NCBI GenBank assembly: GCA_036362985.1
Contig: JAYGXS010000007.1
Location: 25,128,723-25,192,722 of the forward strand
Origin: Ligula intestinalis
Taxonomy: Eukaryota > Platyhelminthes > Cestoda > Diphyllobothriidea > Diphyllobothriidae
Direction: 5' to 3'
DNA: 64,000 nucleotides
The position numbers were made by a program, and so were the translations under genes. The notes under the pieces are model-generated. The model was not told the origin of the DNA and searched no databases. It saw only the letters and a program-made list of their open reading frames with translations. This document shows, piece after piece, positions 44,271-54,699 of this stretch (positions within the stretch are counted from its first letter, which is position 1; each line of letters starts with the position of its first letter).

Positions 44271-44658
44271 GAAGGTAAGTACAGGTTATCGACTCAGACT
44301 CATGTGTGTCTACTCCTTTGCTTGCTCCTGTGGAGCAAGTTATATTGGTCGCACGAGTCGACGCCTATCCAAAAGAATAAAGCAACACCTCCCACAATGG
44401 CTAAGGAAGGTTGATTTCAATACCAACAGAACCATTAACAGCTCTATCCTAGCGCACATGGTGGATTCCGGACATCAGGTGGACCCCAACGAAGCCTTCA
44501 GGGTGATCTACAAGGTCCCACCAAGCTACCCTAAGTCACTGGGCCAGAGACTGTTGGCAACAGCAGAAGCAACTGCCATCCGGTTGAGGAAGCCACTTTT
44601 GTGCGCGCAGAAGCACCTGCTGCAAGCCCCAAGCTTAGCATGGCCAACGGCCACCTAG
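44271..44658 (+). pseudogene. PLE GIY-YIG endonuclease (P10)
   Basis: Shifted by one base relative to the RT frame, this part encodes LMCVYSFACSCGASYIGRTSRR (44283 on), a clean GIY-YIG module with Y...YIGRT, followed by LSKRIKQHLPQWL, NSSILAHMVDSGHQVD, FRVIYKVPPSYPKSLGQR, LLATAEATAIRLRKP and LCAQKH, ending at 44658. The C-terminal EATAI..RKPLLC region differs from the INRHVDLD type of P1-P3 and from the INKCIDLP type of P5, so it is a third PLE lineage. The frame change near 44270-44290 is best read as a mutation. Confidence 0.85.
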
Positions 44659-44845
44659 CTACCGGCATTTCCCCAAGCCTCCTCTCCTCTTCCACCACCC
44701 CCCCTTCTCCCTAACCTTACCGCTTAATTAGCCGCCTGTTACTACCCCACCCCCTACTCTATCCCCCGGACTAATTTGCCTGTAACGTTGAACGTAATTT
44801 GCCTACAATTTTACCTTTTACGCTTTACCCCCCTCCCATATAAAT

Positions 44846-44882
44846 GTAATGGCCTGATGAGAATTTATTGAAAGTATACCTA
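44846..44882 (+). ncRNA. Hammerhead-like motif downstream of P10 (H5)
   Basis: CUGAUGA 44854-44860 and GAAA 44870-44873 with a very weak stem II (AAU/AUU) between them. I cannot build a convincing stem I or cleavage triplet. The position about 200 bp after the endonuclease, behind a C-rich stretch, parallels the motif near 57250. Treat as a relic or a degenerate type. Confidence 0.4.
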
Positions 44883-45096
44883 TGCTCGCCAAATACTCTT
44901 CGGATTTCTGTGATGGAAATTTTCGCAACCTATGCTATGTCTGTTTCAGCTGCCATTACGCTGCCGTAAACGTCGGTGTTAGGGGGAAAATTTGGGACTG
45001 TGAGACGCGGTACGACACTTACCACCAATGACGGAAAGTTCTCCGTTTTTGAAACGTCAGGAGATCGCACTTTCTTCTTATCTGTATATATAGATG

Positions 45097-45121
45097 AATA
45101 GATAGATAGATAGATAGATAA
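45097..45121. repeat. (GATA)n microsatellite
   Basis: About six repeats of GATA just 5' (plus strand) of SINE copy S6. Confidence 0.9.
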
Positions 45122-45132
45122 AGTGGAACCGA

Positions 45133-45282
45133 AAAGACAATGAAAATCGGAATGGGCATTTCGGGATAAGTAGCCGTCATCGGCCAGTCATAACCAATCC
45201 CATATGTGGATCACCCGCGGTTCGAACCTGAGACTTTGGTTATGGAGTACAATAGTCTACTACTGCATCACGGACTTGTGGG
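45133..45282 (-). mobile_element. tRNA-derived SINE, family S, copy S6
   Basis: Minus strand: tRNA-like head with CACAAGTCCGTGATGCAG and box B-like CAGGTTCGAACCGC, then body GGTTATGACTGGCCGATGACGG. The hammerhead core is mutated at U4 (CCGAUGA), while GAAA is kept. The head is more diverged than in S2 and S5b. Confidence 0.75.
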
Positions 45283-45966
45283 ATACGATGTGGTCCGGCC
45301 GGATTATAGGCGATTTAACGTATCCCAACATGTATAAGCTAGTGGAATAGGATAAGGCATCAAAGGCCATAGTGTCAGGGAGAATTTATGAAGGTAAAAG
45401 CAAGCGTAGTATGCAAGCAATAGGAAAGTGACTTCCAGACGAGTGCAGGCCAGCCATGAATGAAACGAGTCCGGAGAGTCTGCAATCGAACAGTGAATCG
45501 TCGGCTTTGGAAGTGACTGAGCGCAAACAAGTCCCCCTACACTGGCCTTGCGAAGTGGGTGGCCAGTGAGCCAGACAGAGACTGACCTTGGCACTGCCGG
45601 TGCGTACGCGTTGGCGCAAACGAAAGCCAGACATGTGGGACATGCAGTTGTTAGAGTACAAGGTCGCTACAGACTCATTGGTTTCTCGGTTTTAATCGGG
45701 AATATGCTGGAAGTAGGACACTCACCGATCTGAATAAGGAACTGTACCTTCCGTTGCGCCCTGGAGCTCACGTCACAGGCAGCCGCATAGGAACATAGGA
45801 AGTTCACCCTGACCGGAGAGATTGCGAAATAAATTTCCGGTGAGGCAACAATTTCAGCGGCCACATTGGGTTTGTGTATCACAAGCCGATGACGCCTAAT
45901 AAGAAAGAAAAGGCTTGCCTAGTGTCCCATGTCTATGCTGGTAATGATTTTCTGTTCACCGATCTA
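45283..45966. other. Unassigned DNA
   Basis: 45740-45770 shows weak resemblance to the outer part of the hairpin that follows (CACCGATCT and GGAGCTCAC). No gene recognised. Confidence 0.4.
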
Positions 45967-46078
45967 GTGGAGGAAAAATTAAGTTCCGCTTTGCCCAGGA
46001 GCTCACAACGTGAACCCGCCAGTCTGTCACATAGTGACTAAAATGATATGATTAAGTGGATCTAACAAAGCAAAGGGA

Positions 46079-46123
46079 GACCGGAATGGCCATTTCTGGC
46101 TTGTTAGCCGTCATCAGCCAGTC
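46079..46123 (-). ncRNA. Hammerhead in the left arm of the hairpin (SINE S7a)
   Basis: Minus strand: stem I GACUGG/CCGGUC, CUGAUGA, stem II GGCU/AGCC around AACA, GAAA, stem III UGG/CCA, triplet AUU. All core positions are kept; a C-A pair closes stem II. Confidence 0.7.
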
Positions 46124-46187
46124 ATACGCAATCTCAACGGTTGGAACCCCCGAGAGGCCCCTAGTTCAAACACCTGAGATTGGGTAT

Positions 46188-46232
46188 GACTGGCTGATGA
46201 CGGCTAACAAGCTAGAAATGGCCATTCCGGTC
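46188..46232 (+). ncRNA. Hammerhead in the right arm of the hairpin (SINE S7b)
   Basis: Stem I GACUGG (46188-46193) with CCGGUC (46227-46232, one U-G pair); CUGAUGA 46194-46200; stem II GGCU/AGCU (46202-46205 with 46210-46213); GAAA 46215-46218; stem III UGG/CCA (46219-46224); triplet AUU ending at 46226. All conserved core positions are intact. Confidence 0.72.
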
Positions 46233-46419
46233 TCCCTTTGCTTTGTCGGGTCCACTTAATCATATCATTTTAGTCACTATGTGACAGGCTGGCGGGTTCA
46301 CATTGTGAGCTCCTGGGCAAAGCGGAACTTAATTTTGCTTCCACTTTATTGTTTCTTGACTAGATTGGTGAAACACCTACATATATTCATATAAACATAT
46401 ATTTATCGCGTTCGTCATC

Positions 46420-46800
46420 GTCTACAGCCTACCATGAAAAAATGCGAGGCGAGGTATTTTGGAGAGACGGGCAAACGCCTGGGCACAAGATTGCACGAAC
46501 ATCAATTTGAAATCAACTGCAAGGACAAGTTGTCTTCAGTCTATGGCCACGTGCAACAGCTGAAACACGAATTCGCCTTTGAGAAAGCGAGGGTGATCGG
46601 CAGGGCTAATGAGAAAATGGCCAGGCTAGTGCTGGAAAGTTGGTCTTCCACTGGCACAATCAACAGAGCTATCGACCTGAACCTTGCCTACCAAGCGCTT
46701 CGCACAAGGCTCGGATCAAGTCGGTCGGAGCCAGTAGGGCAAGCGAGTACACAGGACTGAGAGCCAATGCCCACGGAAAATGAAGGTGGAGGTCGGAGGT
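46420..46800 (+). pseudogene. PLE GIY-YIG endonuclease remnant (P11)
   Basis: A 108-residue frame (46434-46760) encodes EARYFGETGKRLGTRLHEHQ, the second half of the GIY-YIG motif, then YGHVQQLKHEFAFEKARVIG, MARLVLESWSSTGTINRAID and YQALRTRL. The frame is uninterrupted but lacks the first GIY strand and all of the RT, so it is a fragment. It is a separate lineage from P5 and P10 (compare NRAIDLNLAYQALR). The GC-rich stretch that follows to 47120 may be the rest of its 3' region. Confidence 0.82.
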
Positions 46801-48599
46801 CACGCGATCAACATCAACCACTGCCTCAACGTCGCAGCCGCGAGGCAAAGAACAACTCAAGCGAACAGCAACGAGTGATCAGTCCACCGGGTGACGTGAG
46901 GGAGGTCAGCAAGCATACTGACTCGGTTCAACTACGCTGACCACAGAGATGACGAAGGTCACGCCAGGCCACCAGCAGCCAACCTCTGGGAGAATACATG
47001 CGGTCGGCAACGAACGGGCAGGTCAAAGTTCACATGTCCAACACCGATATAGTTTGAGGCAAACGGCAAGGTGAACCAACTCAAGACCACCAGACTCAAC
47101 TACACTAAACTCTGGCGATAAAGGCGAGAAGGTTTTCAAAACGTCAGTTCAAATATAATTTGGCCCCAAATATAATTTTGGCCCCTTCTTCTTCCTTACC
47201 TTTGGGAATTGATGAACGCGATGACATATCTGGACCCCGAATATTTTGGCATTCAAACATACATTTATATATGTTGATAAAAGGGACCGGCAAGGTCAGG
47301 AGCTGATAACGACCAATAGGACAGAAATAGCCCTTCCGGGCCCCCTCGTCTATTTCCGTTCAAGTTCATAAATGGTAATGATAGTATACTGTACTCCCGA
47401 CTAAGGTAATATCTAAAAACCCAGACACAGTGTTTTGCCTATGTTTCTGCTGGTGCAACTACTGCTGCTGCTGGCTGATACAGCAAGGAGGGGTTCAGCT
47501 CCTTGGTGGGTCCCCCAAGCAACCACTATGCCGTTTCCGATATAGTGCCCATAGGTAATAATCAAGAGAATAATTTTGGAAAATATTACCTGCATGACAT
47601 GGAGGTTGGTGACTTTTAAATATATAAAGTGAAGTTTGAAGCGGAGGCGTTCCCAAAGAACGTCTTTTCTTCCAATTATATTTTTCGGGATGCCTGAGAA
47701 CCAATTTATACAGGTATACCAAAGTCGAAGTGTGGTGCTGGTCACCTCAGCCAGAAGCCAATGATTGCACTTAAAACTTCACCTGCGTCTAGGCCTGATT
47801 TTTTCAGCGATGACGACTACCACTGCTCAAATACACTCAAATTTTAAATTCATTTGAAGAAAGGAAGTAGATTAGTGTCTCACCGTTCCACATAATTTGC
47901 GAATGGCTTAGGCTGTAGTAAATTTCCAGACTTACGTAGCTAGCAATATTGCCAACAGGGCGGGGGACGAATGCAATACCCTTCTATCGCTCGTCTAGGT
48001 TCGAAAACCAGACATAAGCCAGCTACGCATTAAGATTTCGTCATAGTACATTAGGCAGGCGCAATGAAAACGATGACGGACAGATAGGCGGGGCATAAAG
48101 CCTTGAAATTATGCGAATTTTTGCAGACATTTAAATGCTGCAGTTAAAAGCTAACGAGAAGACTAACATGATACTTACAAGCCAGGACTTTCAGCAGTAT
48201 TTGTAAGTGCTACTTATTGGACTCTTCAATGCATCTCTCGGCATGAAGCAAAGTTTACGAGAACCTATGCACAGAATAAGGATAGGAGGGGTGAGGGATT
48301 GATTCGTATGCATACCAAATCAGCACCAGCTATCGTACAGGATTGATGCATTTTTGCTAGTGATGAAAATTCATTTTATAACTATAGCATCGGACTCCAT
48401 GCTGAAAAATACCAATTATGACATGATGTTCTGATACAGACGCAGAAAAAAATATTACCGTCCACACGGTACCCCATTTGTAGGGTTCAACCGCATTGGA
48501 GGCGACTTGTGGAGATCAGGGAGATGTCACGTGCCACCGGCTGTAGTGGGAAGCAATATCGTGGGTTGAACGTACAAGAGAAAATTCTAGACGTCGGAC
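46801..48599. other. Mostly unassigned DNA
   Basis: Contains a decayed family S tail at about 47290-47375 (GAGCTGATAACGACC...GACAGAAATAGCCC, core mutated). The 110-residue minus-strand frame at 47413-47745 has no motif. Confidence 0.4.
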
Positions 48600-49085
48600 G
48601 TATAAAATGCGTTGTACAAACGCAGTTCACGCTGCACCATCCAAAGTCTTAAAGCATTAAACAAATGATCCTTCTTCAACATAGGGCATATCACGGTTTA
48701 TCCAGTGATATTACGTTATTTAGAACTGCAAACTTTTTTATAAAAACTGAAAATTCCGAATAAGTGGAAATCGGACATACTAGATAAACTTAAGTCATAA
48801 ATTTATAGAAAAACTCTTCCTGCAAAGAATGAGTGAATAAAGCAGCACACGCAGAGTTTCTTTGGAAAATTATCGTTTCATAAATTTTTTGGATGCATAT
48901 GATCCCATATTACGTGCAACGTAGCATATGGCTGTAACCGAAGAGCCCAAAATTCGAGTATGTATTCTAAAATGGTTTCACGATAATTGTTAGTTGTTTC
49001 TTGCGTCTATAAATTGCTGGACTAAGATAACCAGATTTTAGATTGACAGCATCGATTGGAGTTAGGCAGACATAAACATAAGTCT
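48600..49085 (-). repeat. R2 repeat, diverged partial copy C
   Basis: In the same orientation as the right-hand copy: CAAACGCAGTTCACGCTGCA, CACGGTTTATCCAGTGATAT, AATTCCGAATAAGTGGAAATC, AGATAAACTTAAGTC, GAGTGAATAAAGCAGC, GGATGCATA and CCGAAGAGCCCAAAATTCGA align in order with 63260-63720. It is much more diverged than copies A and B, so R2 is an old dispersed family as well as a recent duplication. Confidence 0.65.
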
Positions 49086-49302
49086 ACCAAAATGACGCAC
49101 TACCATGACTGCGGGAAACTTCGACAGATGAGTGCACTTAGTAATAACGATCATTCCACTGGTCTCAGTTACAATTCCTGGACCTCCTAACGCTGTATCC
49201 ATTTGGAGCATCAGTAGTTTTCCGGAATATACTTGGTAGTAGTATTATCAACACATGGATTACTAATTACTTGGCTTGTCAGCTGATCAAACTCCACCTT
49301 TA

Positions 49303-49505
49303 GCCAGATAGTATTGCCTGCAAGGAGAAGGGAAACTGGAATGGCAATTTCTGGCTTTAAAGCCGTCGTCAGCCAGTCATTCACAGACCCAAGTGGTGTC
49401 TTAGTCGAGCCCAGAACTCGCGACCATTGATTTGAGTCAAACGCCCTAACCATTGAGCAGCGATCTCGTTTTCTAGCTGGTTTAGCTCAGGGGACATAGA
49501 CACTC
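49303..49505 (-). mobile_element. tRNA-derived SINE, family S, copy S8
   Basis: Minus strand: leader with CCCCTGAGCTAAACC, tRNA-like head with GCTGCTCAATGGTTAGGG (box A-like) and box B-like GCGAGTTCTGGGC, body with an intact hammerhead core, tail CAGGCAATACTATCTGGC. One of the better copies. Confidence 0.82.
49334..49378 (-). ncRNA. Hammerhead in SINE S8, core intact
   Basis: Minus strand: stem I GACUGG (49378-49373) with CCAGUU (49339-49334); CUGACGA 49372-49366; stem II GGCU/AGCC around UUAA; GAAA 49351-49348; stem III UUG/CCA with one mismatch; triplet AUU with the predicted cut after 49340. All core positions are present. Confidence 0.72.
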
Positions 49506-49738
49506 CAAATGTGAAGGCTTACTACCAGGGAGTAGGTCGAACATGAATATAAACTAGCGAAAACAAAATATTGCTTTAGGTCACTGTACTTAGAACAGTA
49601 AGATGTTTATTTGCTTATTATTGGCACATAAAATTTCGTTCAAAATATCTGTTATAGTGAATTTTGAAATAATCATAAAACGAAGCAGAAGCTGACTAGG
49701 TTGTTATTAAATGGATCCATTGCTTTATGCTATAAAAT

Positions 49739-49890
49739 AGGACCATGGCGCAGTGGTTAGCGGGCTGGACTTCAAACTAACCGGGTCGCGGGTTCGAAGC
49801 TCGGGTTTGACATCACTATATGGTTGGCTAATGACGGTTGACGAACCAGAAATGGCAATCCTAGTCTCCCATATCCTTTTCAGTATTGTC
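49739..49890 (+). mobile_element. tRNA-derived SINE, family S, copy S9 (distinct tRNA head)
   Basis: The tRNA-like head has a perfect box A (TGGCGCAGTGG, about 49746-49756) and box B-like GCGGGTTCGAAGC. The body follows with GGTTGGCTAATGACGG, the core mutated to CUAAUGA, GAAA kept. The head (GACCATGGCGCAGTGG) differs from the GAGCTCGTGGCTC head of the other copies, suggesting a second tRNA source joined to the same body. Confidence 0.78.
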
Positions 49891-52800
49891 CTTACACCTT
49901 TATCATTAGACCCCCTGCGGCCTGGCTCGCGATTGAGCCCCAAAAGCACCGGACAGGACGAGTGCGTCCTGTGCCTGATCGGTGAGTTAACCGTTACGCT
50001 GATTTCATCTGCGATTTTTGAACAACCTAACGCAGGTTAAATTATAAGCAAGCTTGCAACACGAGCAATTCTGCTTTTTTGACATTTGATTGTTGAGGGC
50101 AATGTTATGGATGTTCTCTGAGTGCCAACTAGCACCGAGGCATCCGACCTGAAGCATGTGACACGCTGAAGAACTTTGCTGAAAGTTGTTCTAGTTAACA
50201 TACTCCATACGCATACCTGACTTCTTTCTTCGGAAATTCTGGGGGCGTCTCTACGACACCATTTTTTCACAGCGTTCTGAGCAAGCTGAGTTGCGTTGCA
50301 TAGGTTAATCCATTCGTCTTGTTATATATTTTTCATCTTTTGAGGAGAGGTTAGGTTAATCCATTCGTCTAGTTAATTTTTTTATCTTTTGAGGAGAGGT
50401 TAGCTGTAGTCAATGCACGATCCATGCAAGACTCAGAAGGTTAAAATCTCGAATGCCTAACATGCTATGTTAAGTAAGCAATCTCCATTTTAGTGGACGT
50501 CCTAGGAAGCCGTCAAAATTCTCTGACTACCGGTTATTCACGTCCGTCCTTGTGCGTAACTTTCCCCATATTCAGCCAGGAGCTCTTTCTCTCTGTCAAT
50601 TACAAGGAGCAGTTTTAAAATTCCGGCTTGATAGCAGAGCCGTTTAACCCTGTATCTAGAGTCTCACGGTCTTGCGGACAGTCGCTTAATGACAACCTCG
50701 GCTATATTTTGTACCTGCGGATTTTAGTTAACTTGTCATAAACATCGGAGAGGTTAGTAACTTAGGCAGTTACGTGACAATATCATGATTAAACATGTCA
50801 AATGTTAGATAAGATCGTGCTACAGATCAAATTCCAACACATCCAATTGGTTGTTTTGCTGTCCGATTCATTTCTCATCAGGCAGTCTTGCATTTGTATA
50901 TCGTATCTTCAGTAGAGCAAGAGCAAGCATATTTTACAGTTAAACACCGGCCAAATTCGGAACAGCTCCAAACCACTAAACTTATCTCATGCGCAAGTCC
51001 TTAGTTGAGAGCGGTCACTTCCTGCACAAATATGTAATGGTAATCTAAGAAAAACTACTCCTATTCTTATTATATAAAATTGGCGCAAGCCAAACTCGAT
51101 GCTGCGGTAAACAATTATATCCTCGTGATACGATTACAACATGCAGCTAGTACAGCCAAGATGCAGTTATATTCGGAGTATTGGATAAGGTAGGTTTTCA
51201 AACAGGGACTTTACAAAGACGTGTGTAAACAGCAACACCTGATACGATGGCCAGCACTGCATACCTAATTTAGAGTTGAGTAAACGAAAAACACTACGAA
51301 CGCAAATAGGGGTAAATTGATCACTGTTTCCGTCAAAAATCAGTGCCTTATGTTTGGGTTTGGGTTAGGATCTGGGACTCTACCCTTTCTAAAATTTTGC
51401 GCAACATCATACGTATTACCGGGAAGGGGTTTTTATTCATTTGTCCAGGGGGCATGCAACTTCCACTAGGGTCTGCCTGCGGTCGCGTAGAAAGCGAAAT
51501 TTATCGCATAACTGTGGCATTTGCCCTTTCGGTTGTCTGGAAGGGAAATTACTAAATTATCAGCAAAACCATTGGCACGGTGTTCGCCGGCTTCGCGCTA
51601 AATGCTTAAGCGGCCGCTAAATAAATGTCAATGTGCAAACTAGTTCGGCATGGCATATGTTGAAAAGTTTTAGTCCATGCTAAACTGCGGGCCAGGATGG
51701 ATAAGCAAGCTCGAAAAACCTGTTGTTGAAAATCAAAACAGCTTTTATGGGAGCCCTCCGCGATGGAGCCTTATTTGAGCCTTTATTCCGGGAATAGGCG
51801 TTGGAGAATTTTTTATAACGCACAGCAGACAAACTAAAGTTTTTTGTTCAGAAATTACGAGTTTCGGCAACCAAGTGCACTTTCTTGTCGTAAATAAGTC
51901 ATGCAGAAAGAGCCAGTATGTAAACTGTTATCCCAAATATCTTAGACGTTTACTGAAGTCTTTCTTAAAATGTTTAATAATATACTTGCCAATCAGTACA
52001 ATATGTTTACGACTGCATGTGTTGGCGTCTTTTAACCCAAGCATAAATTATTTTCATTTTATGCATCTTACTTTCCCAATGATTTTCCGTGAAGTGGGTT
52101 CTTATTCATTTCGCAATAAATTAGCAAAGGTTTTATTTAATTGGGGTAATTTTGTTGGAAATCATTTATGAAAAGTAACCTTTATATTTTTGGAAAATAT
52201 TTGAATACTTTGTCAGTTGCTAAGTTGAATGTGCGCATAAGCAATTATCTACATAGTTCGTAGACCTTCCCTGGTTTTTAAATATTTACTTAAACTTAGA
52301 ATATATTTTTTCAGAAACACAAAAATTAAATGAAACTGTTTCTGATAAGTATGTCTTCCTACGAATTACCTATCTGAAGTTTATAACAAAGCTGTCGGAA
52401 ATACTCGAATAAGAAGAAACGCCTGCCTGAATACCATAACGGCAAAACGGATCTTTTGAAAGTGACTTATTTGCGCCAAAGAAAATTCACAAGACAGTAA
52501 AGATTGAACCTGCTGCATTATACTCGTGGTACTCAATAAGTGGGTAGGGACAACGAAAAGGGCGATTAGGCAGACAATTTCGGTCTGCTACTGCTTATGG
52601 GAATGCCTCTTGGGAAGAAGCCGCGATGGACTTCGAAACGCCAGGCGAATGAAAGTCCTATCCCAATGATCACATCTTCTTTTTCTCAATTTCGGACTTA
52701 TTGAACCTCATCAGCCAGCCATTTCCATCGACGAAAGCTCAGAGCATTGAGCTTTATGCGTTCCGAAGTGCTGCCAGTGGCCTAAGCATCCCCTGCACCG

Positions 52801-54207
52801 CCGGTCGTGATCAGGAGTGCTAACGATGCTGGGAGGGGGGGGGCGGGGCATTCACGGATGTGGTTGTGACTGTGTGTGATCAAGCCCCAAAACGCGTTAT
52901 GGTTTGAACAACAGTTGGCAGACTTGAGTATTTGCAGGCAGCCATAAAGAGGCTCATTTAAAAGCCACCATCCTGAGGTAGGACTAAAGTATCTTGGGAT
53001 AATGCCGCGTGATATTTAGTGCTAAAATTCACTAAAAGGAATATTGTATGGCGCAAAGTGCTTTATAGATGCTCGGTTAACCTTACTTTAAAACCAAAAG
53101 CCAAATAGGTTTACGCACCTGTCCATAAAACGCCTGCCCTTGGGTCACTATATATCCAAAGAGGGCATAAGTTTTGAAGTTACATTTGGGGCCCACAAAG
53201 CTGCTATATTTTCTCTCTCAAAGAAAACTAAGCTTTGATTTTTTCTCCTTTGCAACAGCAGTCTCGGTTGTAGTTTCTCAGACTAGAAAAGAAAAAAACT
53301 GTTCTTAATTCACTTAATTTGAAACCCCGGGGTCGCAGATGGATGGGCTCGGTAGTGACCGATGGTAATTTAGAATGACAGCGGTTCCGTTCAGTCTGGT
53401 AGCACACCATTTATGCCGCGGACGGGGGGCGGCGTGCGTTTACTTCGTCCCATAGTTTGACTTGACGAACAAAAAATATTTTACACTTACTCCAACCTCC
53501 TACAGCCTATCTCTGAAGCGTCTGTCAAGCCGAAAAACAAGACGAAAGAATAGTTCACTGGAAGTTTACCGACTGCCGTTTTTCACTAATTCACTCTGTG
53601 CACAGGCTGTTCTCTCCACTCGGCAATGTTATGCGGGGGTGAAGGGAGCAGTTTTAACCGGCGGGAAGGATTTCGGTAGCGCGGCTGCGGCGCAGGGCGC
53701 ACGGCGGCGTCATTATGCCGCCGTAGATTAAATTACACTCGCGGTCCAATTCCCATAAATCACGGCACACACACACACACACAACTGTTGCAGGACATTG
53801 TGGACTTGCCCCCCCCCCTACGACAGCACAGGTGAGCCCATTCCTGGTCCCGTATCAAAAAAGCCCTGGCATCACTTGCTGCTGCTGCAGATGGGCATTC
53901 ATGACGTTAGCCTAAAGTTTCGGCGCCAAACTCAACCAGCGTGAAGCTCGAGTGCGGCGGATTGAATGCCGCAGTCCATTGCTTGCGTCCAATTTAAAAG
54001 CATTTACGTCGTTTCTTCAGTTGGTAAAGTTCATACTTCTTTTCTTTCAGTCAGCCTTTAATTGCATCATCGTAATAATTTTTTGAAACACAACTATTTC
54101 AAGTTTTAGAAGAAGCAGAAGAAGAGGAAGAATAAGATGCACTTAGCATGTCACCCTGCAAAGAGTAAGGCTATTTGTCAGTTAGCCGGTTCACTAATAC
54201 CTTTCAT
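49891..54207. other. Largest unassigned stretch
   Basis: About 4.3 kb with no gene or recurring element that I recognise apart from a 50-bp tandem duplication (50301-50400) and small simple repeats (AC near 53766-53783, C near 53809-53817, G near 52836-52845). Faint R1-like words near 51340-51660 are too weak to call. Open frames are all under 100 residues without motifs. Confidence 0.4.
50301..50400. repeat. 50-bp tandem duplication
   Basis: TAGGTTAATCCATTCGTCT...ATCTTTTGAGGAGAGGT occurs twice in a row (50301-50351 and 50352-50400) with a few differences in the T-rich middle. Confidence 0.85.
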
Positions 54208-54421
54208 TGATGAATGGTCACTGTACGCTAACGGAAAGCTTTTGTGCCGCTTTGCCTTGGGTCCCATTGCTCGGGCCTTCACAGCAGCCGTAGTGGCTAG
54301 TATTCTTAGGCGGATAGTATTGCTAGTAAGGAGGAAGAAGACTAGAATGGTCACTTCTGGCTTATTAGCCATCGTCAGCCAGTCATACCCAGACCCAAGA
54401 GGTGCACCACTCGAGGCATCA
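54208..54421 (-). mobile_element. SINE family S, 3' part, copy S10
   Basis: Starts inside the box B region (minus strand) and runs through the body and the tail with GGCAAAGCGGCACA and CCGTTAGC. The hammerhead (54384-54340) has CUGACGA and a stem II closed by a U-A pair instead of the C-A mismatch seen elsewhere, but GAAA is GAAG, which would break the conserved 15.1-16.1 pair. Confidence 0.75.
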
Positions 54422-54699
54422 TCAGAAGGGAGAATCTGTCTAGCAAACCTGTTGCGCAGATCTAAACTGTGTGTACGCTCAAGCGAACGCTTAGCACGAG
54501 GCTTGACTCACAGAGTTCTCCAGGCCTGTCTATGTCATATGAGATTTTATCTTCTAGAATGACTTACTTTTCCTGTGAAATACTGCAAGAAATGCAATTT
54601 TTATGGCTCCATTTGAAGCAACGAAACGCTCTTAACAGACACCCGGTGTCTCTGTGAAAGTCGGTACTGACTCTTTGGCCGCGTTCCAGGTCCCTAGGG

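Larger units (their letters stand above)
45967..46343. repeat. Long near-perfect inverted repeat (hairpin) containing two SINE tails
   Basis: Left arm 45967-46135 and right arm about 46177-46343 are reverse complements with about nine differences over roughly 168 bp. The loop is only about 40 bp. The inner arm halves are family S bodies (AAATGGCC...), and the outer halves are unrelated flanking sequence (GGAGCTCACAACGTGAACCC and its partner). The duplication therefore included flanking DNA and is more than two SINEs landing back to back. Confidence 0.88.

Noticed and set aside
44275..44300. GTAAGT donor-like word at the RT/GIY-YIG frame change, suggesting a PLE intron
   Set aside because: PLE introns are known, but the nearest acceptor gives a 23-bp interval that neither restores the frame nor is a plausible intron.
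51340..51660. Possible fifth R1 copy
   Set aside because: Isolated matches such as GGGTTTGGGTTAGG and AAGCGGCCG are present, but there is no collinear alignment by eye.
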